Notes: generated by a model not told the origin, from the letters alone. A stretch of 64,000 nt of DNA from Mycobacterium asiaticum DSM 44297 (GCF_000613245.1 NZ_HG964938.1:404237-468236); one strand, 5' to 3'. Positions 35,955 to 45,382 are shown, counted from the first letter of the stretch. Program-made: numbers and translations.

Positions 35955-37568
35955 ATGACCGACGTAAAGAACGTTCACGAAGTCACCTACGAACTGCTCC
36001 GCAAGCTCGGTCTGACGACGGTGTTCGGGAATCCCGGATCGACCGAGCAATCCTTCTTGAGGGACTTCCCGGACGACTTCACCTATGTCCTGGCGCTGCA
36101 GGAGGCGTCGGTGCTGACCATTGCCGACGGGTTCGCCCAAGCCACCGGGCGGCCGGCGCTGGTCAATTTGCACACGGCTGCGGGAACCGGCAATGCCGTC
36201 GGTAGTTTGGTGGCCGCGTACCGCGCCAATACCCCGCTCATTGTCACTGCCGGCCAGCAAACACGCGAGATGTTGTTGTGTGACCCGTATCTGGCCAACA
36301 AAGAAGCAACGGTGCTGCCGCAACCGTGGGTGAAGTGGGCGTACGAACCGGCCCGGGCCGAGGATGTGCCGGGTGCGTTCATGCGCGCCTATGCGACGGC
36401 GCTGCAGCCGCCAGCCGGCCCGGTCTTCTTGTCGATACCCCTCGACGACTGGGAGAAGCCCGCGCTCGGTCCAGCGGTCGTGCGCACGGTTGCCGACCGG
36501 ACCACCGCCGACCCCGATCGCTTGCGCCGATTCGCCGAGCGCATCAGCGGTGCCCAGCGTCCGGCCCTCGTGCTGGGACCGGAGGTGGACCGCGCCGGCG
36601 CCTGGGATGCCGGGGTCGCCTTCGCCGAGAAATTGAAGGCACCCGTCTACGGCAGCTCACTGCCCGACCGCATCTCGTTTCCCGAAAACCATCCGCTCTA
36701 TGCCGGCATGCTGCCGATGACCATCGCCGGCGTGGAGCAGGTGCTGCACGGCTACGACCTGGTGGTCGTGGTCGGCGCGGAGGTTTTCCGCTACTACCCC
36801 TACGTGGCCGGCGAGTATCTGCCCGAAGGCACCGAACTGCTACAGATCACCGCCAGTCCGGAACGCGCTGCGGTGGCGCCCGTCGGGGACAGTCTGGTCG
36901 GTGACGTCGGGCAGGCTTTGAGGTACCTGACCGAGACGGTCCGGGTACCCGCCGGCCGGGAGGCACCGCCGCCGTTGACGCACCAACGCAAATCCGACGT
37001 GCCGGCGTCCGCGCCGATGACCGCCAACGCGGTGTACGAGGTGCTCAGCACGCTCAAGCCCGAGGATTCGGCGCTGGTAATGGAGTCGACGTCGACCATT
37101 GCCGAACAGCAGACTTGGTTGCCCACCACGCGCAGTGCGGGTTTCTACGCGACCGGCAGCGGCGGAATCGGTTGGGGCGTACCGGCCGCGGTCGGTGTCG
37201 CGCTCGGGGACCGTGCCCGCGGCGTCAAGCGCACCATCGTCGCCACAATTGGCGACGGCTCCTTCCAGTATTCGATTCAGGCGATCTGGACCGCCGCGCA
37301 ACACAAGCTGCCCGTCGTCTACGTCGTCCTGCGCAACGGCGAGTACGCGATCCTCAAGTCTTTCGCGCTCCTGGAGAAGACACCGGGCGTACCGGGCCTC
37401 GACCTACCCGGTCTCGACATCGAGTATTTGGCAAAGGGATTCGGCTGCCGGGCGGTGACCGTCGACAGTACCGATGCGTTGGCCAGTGAGTTCTCCGCGG
37501 CGCTGGCCGCGGACGGACCGACGGTCATCGTGGTGCCCACCGTGCCTCAACTTCCATTCCTGGGCTGA
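35955..37568 (+). CDS. mdlC: Benzoylformate decarboxylase-like ThDP enzyme
   Basis: 537 aa from the ATG at 35955 with GAAAGG upstream. The Pseudomonas BFD landmarks are found at an offset of +3: FGNPGS (Ser29), the ThDP Glu50 in LALQEAS, His73 in VNLHTAAG, and the GDGSFQYS...NGEY ThDP motif. Catalytic His281 of BFD falls in the VFRYH block, which reads VFRYY here, so His is replaced by Tyr. This may change substrate or reaction. The normal reaction decarboxylates 2-oxo acids to aldehydes. The tautomerase follows 10 bp later. Confidence 0.85.
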   Translation: MTDVKNVHEVTYELLRKLGLTTVFGNPGSTEQSFLRDFPDDFTYVLALQEASVLTIADGFAQATGRPALVNLHTAAGTGNAVGSLVAAYRANTPLIVTAGQQTREMLLCDPYLANKEATVLPQPWVKWAYEPARAEDVPGAFMRAYATALQPPAGPVFLSIPLDDWEKPALGPAVVRTVADRTTADPDRLRRFAERISGAQRPALVLGPEVDRAGAWDAGVAFAEKLKAPVYGSSLPDRISFPENHPLYAGMLPMTIAGVEQVLHGYDLVVVVGAEVFRYYPYVAGEYLPEGTELLQITASPERAAVAPVGDSLVGDVGQALRYLTETVRVPAGREAPPPLTHQRKSDVPASAPMTANAVYEVLSTLKPEDSALVMESTSTIAEQQTWLPTTRSAGFYATGSGGIGWGVPAAVGVALGDRARGVKRTIVATIGDGSFQYSIQAIWTAAQHKLPVVYVVLRNGEYAILKSFALLEKTPGVPGLDLPGLDIEYLAKGFGCRAVTVDSTDALASEFSAALAADGPTVIVVPTVPQLPFLG

Positions 37569-37578
37569 GGGTCGATCA

Positions 37579-37974
37579 GTGCCCATCTACACCTGCACCA
37601 CCGTCGCCTCGACGCTCGACGCGCAGACCAAAGCGGAACTGGCTGCGGAGATCACCCGAATCCACTCCCGCGTCAACCACGTTCCCAGCACCTACATCAA
37701 CGTGGTGTTCCACGAACTTGCACTGGACGCGGTCTACACCGATGCCCAGCAGTCCCAGCCGTTGCTCATCAGCGGCTGGGTGCGCACGGGTCACCCTGAC
37801 GACGAAACCAGCCGGCTCCTAAGCGAAGTCGCCGAAGCTGCCACCAGAGTGACCGGCATTCCGTCGGCGCGCATTCTCGTCATCATCCAGAACAGCCCCG
37901 CCCACTTCGCTATGGAGGGCGGGCGGGTACTGCCCAACCCGGGGGAAGAACAGGCGTGGCTGGCAGGCCACTGA
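37579..37974 (+). CDS. Tautomerase superfamily protein, cis-CaaD-like
   Basis: 131 aa from a GTG 10 bp after the decarboxylase stop. Processing of Met leaves Pro1, the catalytic residue of this superfamily. The fold length, His28, an Arg near 68-70, a Glu around 112-114 and the block GRVLPNPGEEQAW match cis-3-chloroacrylate dehalogenase as I recall it. The second active-site Arg is His and the Tyr103 equivalent is Ile. So dehalogenation is unlikely but a related hydratase or tautomerase role is possible. Same operon as the decarboxylase. Confidence 0.75.
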   Translation: MPIYTCTTVASTLDAQTKAELAAEITRIHSRVNHVPSTYINVVFHELALDAVYTDAQQSQPLLISGWVRTGHPDDETSRLLSEVAEAATRVTGIPSARILVIIQNSPAHFAMEGGRVLPNPGEEQAWLAGH

Positions 37975-37984
37975 CAGAGCCGCC

Positions 37985-38971
37985 ATGTACGCGGTGGCGG
38001 TGAGCCGAACCGGCGCACCGGAGGTCCTCACCTACACCGAAGCCCGGAAGCCGACAGCCGCTGCCAACGGCGTGGTGATCAAGGCGGAGGCGATCGGGGT
38101 CAACTTCATGGACACCCATTTCCGATCCGGCAGGTACCCCCGCGCGCTGCCCTTCATTCCGGGTAGTGAGGTGTGCGGTACCGTCGTGAGTGTCGGCGCG
38201 AACGTGTCGACGGTTCAGCAGGGCGATCGGGTCGCGAGCGCCGACGCCGTGGGTGCCTACGCCGAATACTGCACCGCGCCAGCGGCTTTGGTAGCTCACG
38301 TGCCCGCCGACATCGGCAGCGACAACGCGGCCGCCGCCCTGTTGAAAGGACTGACGGCACACTTCTTGGTCAACTCTGTCTATCCGGTCAAACCGGGTGA
38401 CGTCATCTTGGTGCACGCGGGCGCCGGCGGTGTCGGCCTGATCCTCACCCAATGGGCCGTCAGCCTCGGCGCACGGGTGATCACGACGACATCCACGTCG
38501 GCCAAGGCGGACCTCTCGCGCCGATCCGGAGCGACGTACGTGCTCGCCTATCCAACCGATCCGGTCGAATTCGGGTCCATTGTTCGCCAACTGACCGGCG
38601 GTCGCGGTGTCTCGGCGGTGTACGACGGAGTTGGCCGGACCACCTTCGACGCCAGCCTGGCCAGCCTGGCCGTTCGCGGCACGCTCGTCCTGTTCGGCGC
38701 CGCCGGCGGACCGGTGCCGCCGGTCGATTCGCAGCGGCTGCGCACCGCCGGTTCGGTGTACCTGACTCGCCCGCTGCGCAGCCATTTCAACCGGACCTAC
38801 GACGAGTTCGCCTGGCGCGCAACCGAACTCTTCCGAGCGATCAACGACGGCACGGTCGATGTCACCATCGGTGAACGTTATCCGCTGACCGAGGCCGCCC
38901 GAGCGCACCGCGACCTGGAGTCCCGGCGGACACACGGCTCGTCCTTGCTCATACCGCCGGCAGGCAATTGA
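37985..38971 (+). CDS. Zinc-free quinone oxidoreductase (MDR family)
   Basis: 328 aa. A GroES-like N-terminus (IKAEAIGVNFMDTHFRSGRYPRALPFIPGSEVCGTVVSVG) and an NADPH Rossmann motif HAGAGGVGLILTQWA, without the structural Cys cluster of zinc alcohol dehydrogenases, put it in the QOR/crystallin group. It reduces quinones or enones with NADPH. It starts 10 bp after the tautomerase, so the three genes are likely one operon. Its last 23 bp overlap the convergent GlcDE-like gene. Confidence 0.92.
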   Translation: MYAVAVSRTGAPEVLTYTEARKPTAAANGVVIKAEAIGVNFMDTHFRSGRYPRALPFIPGSEVCGTVVSVGANVSTVQQGDRVASADAVGAYAEYCTAPAALVAHVPADIGSDNAAAALLKGLTAHFLVNSVYPVKPGDVILVHAGAGGVGLILTQWAVSLGARVITTTSTSAKADLSRRSGATYVLAYPTDPVEFGSIVRQLTGGRGVSAVYDGVGRTTFDASLASLAVRGTLVLFGAAGGPVPPVDSQRLRTAGSVYLTRPLRSHFNRTYDEFAWRATELFRAINDGTVDVTIGERYPLTEAARAHRDLESRRTHGSSLLIPPAGN

Positions 38972-40805
38972 CCTTGAACGTGGCCGACACAATCTCGCCA
39001 AATGCCCCAACCGCGCCGATGAAGAGCCGCTTGAGGTCGTAACCCGCGACATCTTTCATGGTCTCGCCGCCGAACCGGGCCGGTGCGCCACCGTCTGCGA
39101 GGACGACCCGAAGGCCGAGCAGATTGTTGCGCACCGCGCGCCGCTCGGTACCAGCGGCATTGGCTATCAGCGCTCCTACACTGCGCCCGTCCGGGACAGT
39201 GGGTAGTGCGGCACAAGTCATGTGCTGCTCAGTCAAATGGGCGGCCAGCTCATCGAGCCGCACGCCGGCACCGACCGTCAGGCTCAGATTCGCGGCGTTG
39301 AGATCGATCTGGGTATCGCCAAAGGCTGCCGCGGCCGCCGGCTCATTCTTCACCGAATCTTGGCGCCGGTGGCCCGCTAGTGCGGCGCGAACGGTTGCCT
39401 CGAACGAGGCGAGCGCGGGCTCGTCTGGCGACAAGTCGGGCAGCAGCACGCCCGGATTGAGTAAGCCGGTGGGGTCGAAGACGCGCTTGACGGCGCGCTG
39501 CGTGGCGATCTCCACCGGGCTGAAACGCTTGGTCATGAACTGGCGCTTCTCGGTGCCGACACCGTGCTCACCTGTCAACGTTCCGCCGAGTTCCAGTGCA
39601 GCGTCGATGATTTCATTGTTCGCGGCTTCCAGCGCCGCGGCCGCCTTGGGATTTGTTGAGTCGAAAAAGGAGATGGGGTGCAGATCCCCGTCACCGGCAT
39701 GCCCGGCCACCGCGATGAACAACAGTCCGTCGGTGTGCCGCGCTGCGGCGCGCTGGATGGCTTCCTGCATCTCGGGAATCCGGTTACGCGGCACGGTGAC
39801 GTCCCCGATGAAGTAGTCGTGGCCGCTGCGTACCACCGCGTCCGGCGCGTGCAGCCTGCCGTACCAGAGCCTTTCGCGAGCCTCGTCATCGGTGGCAACC
39901 CGAACCTCAATGGCGTTGCGGCGCAGTACCTTTTCCACTGTCGAAGCGTCACGCTCAACTTCCTCGACGGTGCCGTCCACGTCGACCAGCACGATCGCAT
40001 CCACATCCGTGGGGTAGCCGGTGTCGGTGAACGCCTGCAACCCCGCAATTCCGGCACGGTCCAGCCACTCGAGCGCAGCGGGCACCGTGCCAGTCCGGAT
40101 GATGTCCGCGACAGCATCGGCGGCGTCGTGGGCTGAGGCGAAGCTGCCCATCAAGCTGTGAGTCACCGGTGCGATGGGCCGCAACGCCACGGTTGCCTCG
40201 GTGACAATGCCGAGGGTGCCCTCCGAACCGATGATCACTCCGAGCAGGTCCGGCCCGTCATCGTCGGCGGACAGGTTCACCAGGGTGCCGTCGGCCAGCA
40301 CCACCTCGATTTCGTGGATATGGTTGTAAGTAACGCCGTACTTCAATGCGTGTGGCCCCCCGGCATTTTCGATGATGTTGCCACCTATGGTGGACAGCGG
40401 CGCCGAGACCGGGTCAGGGGAGAAGCACAGGCCGTAGCCGATCAGCCGCTTCTGCAGGTCGGCGTTGATGACACCCGCCTCGACGCGAGCGGTACGCGCC
40501 TCGGGATCGATCGCGAGCACGCGGTTCATCGCAGACATGTCCAGCATTACCCGATCGGGTGCGGCCATCATGCCGGCGCTGCAGTTCGACGCACCGCCGC
40601 GGGTGACCACCGGAATGTGGTGTGCGGCCGCAATGCGCAGCACCGAGATCACCTCGGTGCGGGAAACCGGCCGGACGGAAACCCCGGGCAACCCGCCGAA
40701 CCCCCAGTAGTCGCGGCCCCGTGCAGCCAGCTCACCGGCGTCGGAAACTATTGCGTCAGGGCCAGACAACGCCGCGGCGAATTGGCTGATCACACTGCTG
40801 TCCAT
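38949..40805 (-). CDS. FAD-linked hydroxy-acid oxidase, GlcD fused to a partial GlcE
   Basis: 618 aa from the ATG at 40805 (GAGG 6 nt upstream; an ATG two codons earlier is too near the box). Residues ~1-455 form a complete GlcD-like unit: the PCMH FAD site VTRGGASNCSAGMM and PLSTIGGNIIENAGG, then the C-terminal domain with GHAGDGDLHPISFFD and GEHGVGTEKRQFM. The last ~150 residues are a second PCMH half like GlcE (PDGRSVGALIANAAGTERRAV, FGGETMKDVAGYDLKRLFIG), lacking its P-loop start. It oxidises a 2-hydroxy acid (glycolate, lactate or mandelate type) to the 2-oxo acid. It faces the decarboxylase operon. Confidence 0.85.
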   Translation of the reverse strand: MDSSVISQFAAALSGPDAIVSDAGELAARGRDYWGFGGLPGVSVRPVSRTEVISVLRIAAAHHIPVVTRGGASNCSAGMMAAPDRVMLDMSAMNRVLAIDPEARTARVEAGVINADLQKRLIGYGLCFSPDPVSAPLSTIGGNIIENAGGPHALKYGVTYNHIHEIEVVLADGTLVNLSADDDGPDLLGVIIGSEGTLGIVTEATVALRPIAPVTHSLMGSFASAHDAADAVADIIRTGTVPAALEWLDRAGIAGLQAFTDTGYPTDVDAIVLVDVDGTVEEVERDASTVEKVLRRNAIEVRVATDDEARERLWYGRLHAPDAVVRSGHDYFIGDVTVPRNRIPEMQEAIQRAAARHTDGLLFIAVAGHAGDGDLHPISFFDSTNPKAAAALEAANNEIIDAALELGGTLTGEHGVGTEKRQFMTKRFSPVEIATQRAVKRVFDPTGLLNPGVLLPDLSPDEPALASFEATVRAALAGHRRQDSVKNEPAAAAAFGDTQIDLNAANLSLTVGAGVRLDELAAHLTEQHMTCAALPTVPDGRSVGALIANAAGTERRAVRNNLLGLRVVLADGGAPARFGGETMKDVAGYDLKRLFIGAVGAFGEIVSATFKVNCLPAV

Positions 40806-41000
40806 GGTCATCCTCGATCGTGTTGATTCGGCTCAACATTCGCACCTTCGGCCGTGCGGTGAGCCCGTGAAAATCCCCGGGGTTGGCGAGTCCCCGGGGC
40901 CATCGATTCGTCGAGCGTGTGGCCTACGTACCGTTCCGTGTTAGGGCACCGGCGACGCGGGTATCTGCACACAGACTCAATCCGGCCGAAGGGAGTACGT

Positions 41001-42104
41001 GTGCGCTCGCCCCAACGCATCGCGGTGATCGCGCACAATCATCACCCGATCCGGGAGCCCTATGCCGGTGGACTCGAGGCGCACGTAGGACACCTGGCCC
41101 GCGCGTTGGTGCGCGAGGGTCACCAGGTCACACTGTTCGCCGCGGCGGACTCCGATCTGGGGCCGGCCCATCCGGGATTGGCGATCGATACGCTGCAGCG
41201 CAGTTCAGCGGCCTCCGGACCGTTCCCGCTGCCGGGCGCGGTCAAGGATTCCGACCACAAAGCATTCGTCGCGCTGATGACGTGGCTGGCCGAGGGCGGC
41301 GCCGCCGACTACGACGTGATCCACAACCACAGCCTGCACTACGTCCCGATCCTGATGGCGCCACGGCTCGGGACGCCGATGCTGACGACCCTGCACACAC
41401 CGCCGTTCCCGGTATTGGAAGCTGCGGTCGGCGCGGTTCGCCGACGCGGCCTCACCTTCGCGGCGGTCAGCCGGCAGGCAGCCGCCGTCTGGGCGCACAC
41501 CGGCATCGATACGGCCGTCGTCCCCAACGGCATCGACGTCGCGCGGTGGCCTGCAGGGCCGGGTGGGCGCTACGTCGTGTGGTCCGGTCGTATCGTCGGC
41601 GAGAAAGGGCCACATCTGGCGATCGAAGCGGCCCAGCACTCCGGGCACCCCCTTGTGCTGGCCGGGCCAGTCGTCGATGACGAGTTCTTCCGCCGCAGGA
41701 TCGGGCCGCAGCTGGGCGCCCGGGTGCGGTATGCGGGCCATCTCGACCAGCACCGCCTGGCCGCGCTGGTGGGCGGAGCCGCCGCCGCGCTGGTGACCCC
41801 GCTGTGGGACGAGCCCTACGGCCTGGTCGTGGCAGAAGCGATGGCCTGCGGGACGCCGGTGGTGGCGTTCGCTCGTGGCGGCATCCCAGAACTTGTCGAT
41901 GAACGGTGCGGCCGCCTGGTGCCGCCCGGGGACGTGGCCGCCATGGCGCGCGGCATTCCAGTCGTCACCGAGCTATCGCGCACCCAGGTCCGTCGCATTG
42001 CGGTCGCCCGACACGACGTCTCCGCGATGGTCGCCAAATACGTTGCGCTGTATCGCAGTCTGCTGGCCAAGTCCGAGGCGCGCAGCCGCCCCCGGACCGC
42101 GTGA
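41001..42104 (+). CDS. GT4 family glycosyltransferase
   Basis: 367 aa from the GTG at 41001, which has GAAGGGAG upstream. GT-B features: N-terminal GGLEAHVGHLARALVREGHQVTLF, linker NGIDVARW, and the C-terminal nucleotide-sugar motif EPYGLVVAEAMACGTPVVAFARGGIPE (E-x7-E). It should transfer a sugar with retention, possibly to envelope glycans, in the cytoplasm. The acceptor is unknown. It is 67 bp before the catalase start. Confidence 0.9.
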   Translation: MRSPQRIAVIAHNHHPIREPYAGGLEAHVGHLARALVREGHQVTLFAAADSDLGPAHPGLAIDTLQRSSAASGPFPLPGAVKDSDHKAFVALMTWLAEGGAADYDVIHNHSLHYVPILMAPRLGTPMLTTLHTPPFPVLEAAVGAVRRRGLTFAAVSRQAAAVWAHTGIDTAVVPNGIDVARWPAGPGGRYVVWSGRIVGEKGPHLAIEAAQHSGHPLVLAGPVVDDEFFRRRIGPQLGARVRYAGHLDQHRLAALVGGAAAALVTPLWDEPYGLVVAEAMACGTPVVAFARGGIPELVDERCGRLVPPGDVAAMARGIPVVTELSRTQVRRIAVARHDVSAMVAKYVALYRSLLAKSEARSRPRTA

Positions 42105-42171
42105 GTTTCGGCGCGGCGCGGACGGGTACGCGACCGATCAGCTGATGTAGCGAACAAGCCCAGGAGCCTTA

Positions 42172-43839
42172 ATGACCGATGTGTCCGCAATACCACCCGA
42201 TCCCGACGACACCCGTGACATCCTCACCGACCGCCAAGGTCACCCGATCTACGACAACCAGAATCAACGCACCATCGGTGCCCGCGGGCCGGCGACCCTG
42301 GAGAATTACCACTTCCTGGAGAAGATCAGCCATTTCGACCGGGAACGCATCCCGGAGCGCGTCGTGCACGCCCGCGGCTTCGTCGCCTACGGCTACTTCG
42401 AGGCCACCGGGAAGTGGGGCGACGAGTCGATCGCGAAGTACACCAGAGCCAAGGTCTTCTCCGAAGCCGGCAAACGCACCGACCTGGCCATTCGCTTCTC
42501 GACGGTGATCGGCGGCCGAGACTCCTCGGAGGCAGCGCGAGACCCGCGCGGGTTCGCCGTCAAGTTCTATACCGAGGACGGCAACTGGGATCTCGTGGGC
42601 AACAACCTCGGCGTCTTCTTCATCCGCGATGCGGTGAAGTTTCCCGATGTGATCCACGCGCTCAAGCCGGATCCGGTCACCTTCCGGCAGGAGCCCGCCC
42701 GCATTTTCGACTTCATGTCGCAGACGCCGGAGTCGATGCACATGCTGGTCAACCTGTTCTCCCCGCGCGGCATCCCGGCGAACTACCGCACCATGCAGGG
42801 CTTTGGCGTCAACACTTATCGGTGGGTCAACGCCGAGGGTGAGAGTCACTTGGTCAAGTACCACTGGATGCCGAAGATCGGAGTAAAGAGCCTCACCGAG
42901 GCGGATGCCGCGGCGATCCAGGCCGAAGACCTCGGCCACGCCAGTAGAGACCTCTACGAGGCCATCGAGTCCGGTGACTATCCGGAGTGGCAGCTGCTGG
43001 TGCAGCTGATGACCGACGACGACCACCCCGAACTCGACTTCGACCCGCTCGACGACACCAAGACCTGGCCGGAGAACGAGTTCCCGCCAAAACTGGTCGG
43101 CACCATGGTGCTCAACCGCAACGTGTCGGACTTCTTCAACGAGAACGAACAGAGCGCCTTCGGCACCGGCGTGCTGGTCGACGGTCTCGAGTTCTCCGAC
43201 GACAAGATGCTGGTCGGCCGGACCTTTTCCTACTCCGATACCCAGCGCTACCGGGTGGGGCCGAATTACCTGCAACTTCCGGTGAACCAGGCGAAGAACG
43301 CGAAGGTGTCCACCAACCAGCAGGGCGGGCAGATGCAGTACCGCGTCGACAACAACGGCGCCAACCCGCACGTCAACTACGAGCCGTCCATCACTGGCGG
43401 CCTGCGGGAGGCCACCAGCCAGCGCCCGGACGAGGTCGGTCCCGAGATCCGTGGCCGGTTGACGAAGAAGCGCATAGCGCGCACTGACGACTACACCCAG
43501 GCCGGACAGCGCTACCAGTTGATGGAGCAGTGGGAGAAGGACGACTTGGTGCTCAACCTGGTCAATGGCATCTCCGAGGCGGTGCGCGAGGTCCAGGAGC
43601 GCATGGTGTGGCACTTCCTGATGTGCGACGACGAACTGGGGATCCGGGTTGGCGAGGGTCTAAGCATCACGCCCGACGATGTCCGGCACCTGGAACCGCT
43701 GAAATCGCAGACGCTGACTGATGCCGACGAACATCGCCGCGCCAACCTCGGCAAGAACGGACCTCGCGACGTCGAAGGACTGACGATGACGCACTGCGTA
43801 CCCAACGAGCACGTGTCGGTGGCCAGCAGAACCGGTTGA
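42172..43839 (+). CDS. Monofunctional heme catalase
   Basis: 555 aa. All hallmarks are present: the distal His region RVVHARGFVAYGYFE, distal Asn GNNLGVFFIRD, the DFMSQTPESMHM segment, and the proximal heme Tyr in RTFSYSDTQRYRVG. Length is between small and large clades; no extra flavodoxin-like domain is fused. It converts hydrogen peroxide to water and oxygen in the cytoplasm. It is not a KatG type. The N-terminal DILTDRQGHPIYDNQNQRT is typical of the clade. Confidence 0.95.
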   Translation: MTDVSAIPPDPDDTRDILTDRQGHPIYDNQNQRTIGARGPATLENYHFLEKISHFDRERIPERVVHARGFVAYGYFEATGKWGDESIAKYTRAKVFSEAGKRTDLAIRFSTVIGGRDSSEAARDPRGFAVKFYTEDGNWDLVGNNLGVFFIRDAVKFPDVIHALKPDPVTFRQEPARIFDFMSQTPESMHMLVNLFSPRGIPANYRTMQGFGVNTYRWVNAEGESHLVKYHWMPKIGVKSLTEADAAAIQAEDLGHASRDLYEAIESGDYPEWQLLVQLMTDDDHPELDFDPLDDTKTWPENEFPPKLVGTMVLNRNVSDFFNENEQSAFGTGVLVDGLEFSDDKMLVGRTFSYSDTQRYRVGPNYLQLPVNQAKNAKVSTNQQGGQMQYRVDNNGANPHVNYEPSITGGLREATSQRPDEVGPEIRGRLTKKRIARTDDYTQAGQRYQLMEQWEKDDLVLNLVNGISEAVREVQERMVWHFLMCDDELGIRVGEGLSITPDDVRHLEPLKSQTLTDADEHRRANLGKNGPRDVEGLTMTHCVPNEHVSVASRTG

Positions 43840-43958
43840 GCCGTTTTCGTCCAGCCTGATCACAAGCGTTGCGATGGCGGCGCCGCGTGCCTACCGTTGC
43901 GGTGAGCCGTGTGTATACAGGCGACTACACGCGGGGATACTTCGAAAGGCGCGGACAA

Positions 43959-44891
43959 ATGAGTAGCGATCTTCGTGTGGTGAAGCTGGGCGAGAACATC
44001 GGCGCCCGCGTCGATGGCGTGCGGCTCGGGAAGCTCGACGCCGGGACCGCCGCGGCGGTGAACCAGGCTCTGCTCACGCACAAGGTGATCTTCTTCCGCG
44101 GCCAACATCACCTGGACGACGACTCGCACTACGCGTTCGCCGAAAGCCTGGGCGTACCAACGACTCCGCATCCGACGCTGAAGTTCGAGGGCAGCAAGGT
44201 CATGCGATTGGAGGCCGTCGGGGGCAGCGGCGCCAATCAGTGGCACACGGATGTCACCTTCGTCGACCGCCCACCGAAGGCCTCGATCCTGCGCGCCGTC
44301 GAATTGCCCTCCTACGGGGGCACCACCACGTGGGCCTCCACCGTCGCCGCGTTTCAGCAGCTGCCGCAACCGTTGCAGGAACTCGCCGAAAACCTGTGGG
44401 CCGTGCACAACAACACGTTCGACTACGCCCAGATCGATCCCGTCAAGCTGGCTGCAGCCCAGGCGAACCCGGAAGCGATGCTGAAATATGCGGCCGAATT
44501 CCAGTCGACTCATTTCGAAACGCTGCATCCGGTGGTGCGAGTGCATCCGGAGACCGGCGAAAAAGCGTTGCTGCTCGGCTCTTTCGCGAAGTCGATCGTG
44601 GGCCTCAACGGCGCCGAGTCGCAGGCCTTATACCGCATCTTCCAGGACCGCATCACTTGGCTGGAGAACACGATCCGGTGGAACTGGGAACTCGGCGACG
44701 TCGCGATGTGGGACAACCGCGCCACCCAGCACTACGCCGTCTCGGACTTCGGCGACCAACCCCGCCGGGTGCACCGAATTACTCTCGCCGGCGACGTCCC
44801 GGTGAGCGTCCGCGGTGAACGCAGCCAGGCGATCCAGGGCGACGCCAGCGACTATTCGGTGATCGACGACCCGAAACCGCTTGTGGCTTAA
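43959..44891 (+). CDS. TauD/TfdA-type Fe(II)/2-oxoglutarate dioxygenase, Rv3406-like
   Basis: 310 aa from the ATG at 43959 (GAAAGG upstream). The Fe facial triad shows as NQWHTDVTF (His, Asp) and the late His in RRVHRITLAGDVPV, with an Arg for 2-oxoglutarate. Matches along its length to M. tuberculosis Rv3406 (ALLTHKVIFFRGQH, SLPSYGG-type block, NTIRWNWELGDVAMWDNRATQH). That enzyme cleaves alkyl sulfates to free sulfate and aldehyde. The frameshifted arylsulfatase at 10.3-12.5 kb is the only other organosulfur gene seen. Confidence 0.92.
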   Translation: MSSDLRVVKLGENIGARVDGVRLGKLDAGTAAAVNQALLTHKVIFFRGQHHLDDDSHYAFAESLGVPTTPHPTLKFEGSKVMRLEAVGGSGANQWHTDVTFVDRPPKASILRAVELPSYGGTTTWASTVAAFQQLPQPLQELAENLWAVHNNTFDYAQIDPVKLAAAQANPEAMLKYAAEFQSTHFETLHPVVRVHPETGEKALLLGSFAKSIVGLNGAESQALYRIFQDRITWLENTIRWNWELGDVAMWDNRATQHYAVSDFGDQPRRVHRITLAGDVPVSVRGERSQAIQGDASDYSVIDDPKPLVA

Positions 44892-44893
44892 GG

Positions 44894-45379
44894 TCAGGCG
44901 GCAATCAGGTCGTCGATCTGGTTGATCGCCGACGTTGCTCCTTCGATGACGCCCATGTCCAGCACCTGCTGGAGCGCCTCGGCGGAGGAGAAGGTGCTGA
45001 CGAAGGTCGCGCGGGTCCCGCCGTCGTGCTCGGCAAAGGTGTAAACGTTCGTCGAGACGGGCAAGTCCGGGTTGGGGTTGAAGTCCTCATCGGCGAAGCC
45101 GTCGTCGAACGAGAAGCTTCTCGGCTCGTCGACGTCGGTGATATTCCAGTACCCGGCGTACTTCTCCCCCTCTGGACCAGTCATGAAATACGTCATGCGG
45201 CCGCCTGGTCGCAGGTCATGGTCGACGACGGTCGCCGGATGAGACGGTGGCCCCCAGACCTTCTCCAACTGCCGCGGATCGGCGTAGACCTGCCAGACAC
45301 GCTGCACCGGCGCGGCGAAGTCGGCGATGATGGTCAAGGTCAGGTTCTCGAGGTCGTGTTGGACGTCGGTCACGGGCAT
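44894..45379 (-). CDS. SRPBCC (AHSA1/activator of Hsp90-like) domain protein
   Basis: 161 aa. The opening LTLTIIADFAAPVQRVWQVYADPRQLEKVWGPP and the late 'STFSSAEALQQVLDMGVIEGATSAINQIDDLIA' are typical of AHSA1-type SRPBCC proteins. They form a cavity for a small hydrophobic ligand. The gene follows an ArsR repressor by 3 bp, and such ArsR/SRPBCC pairs are common in actinobacteria. The ligand is unknown. Confidence 0.88.
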   Translation of the reverse strand: MPVTDVQHDLENLTLTIIADFAAPVQRVWQVYADPRQLEKVWGPPSHPATVVDHDLRPGGRMTYFMTGPEGEKYAGYWNITDVDEPRSFSFDDGFADEDFNPNPDLPVSTNVYTFAEHDGGTRATFVSTFSSAEALQQVLDMGVIEGATSAINQIDDLIAA

Positions 45380-45382
45380 GGT

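Noticed and set aside
42169..43614. Long open frame (481 codons) on the minus strand opposite the catalase
   Set aside because: It is a shadow of GC-rich codon bias; the plus strand has a complete catalase with all catalytic residues, and the antisense product has no family features.
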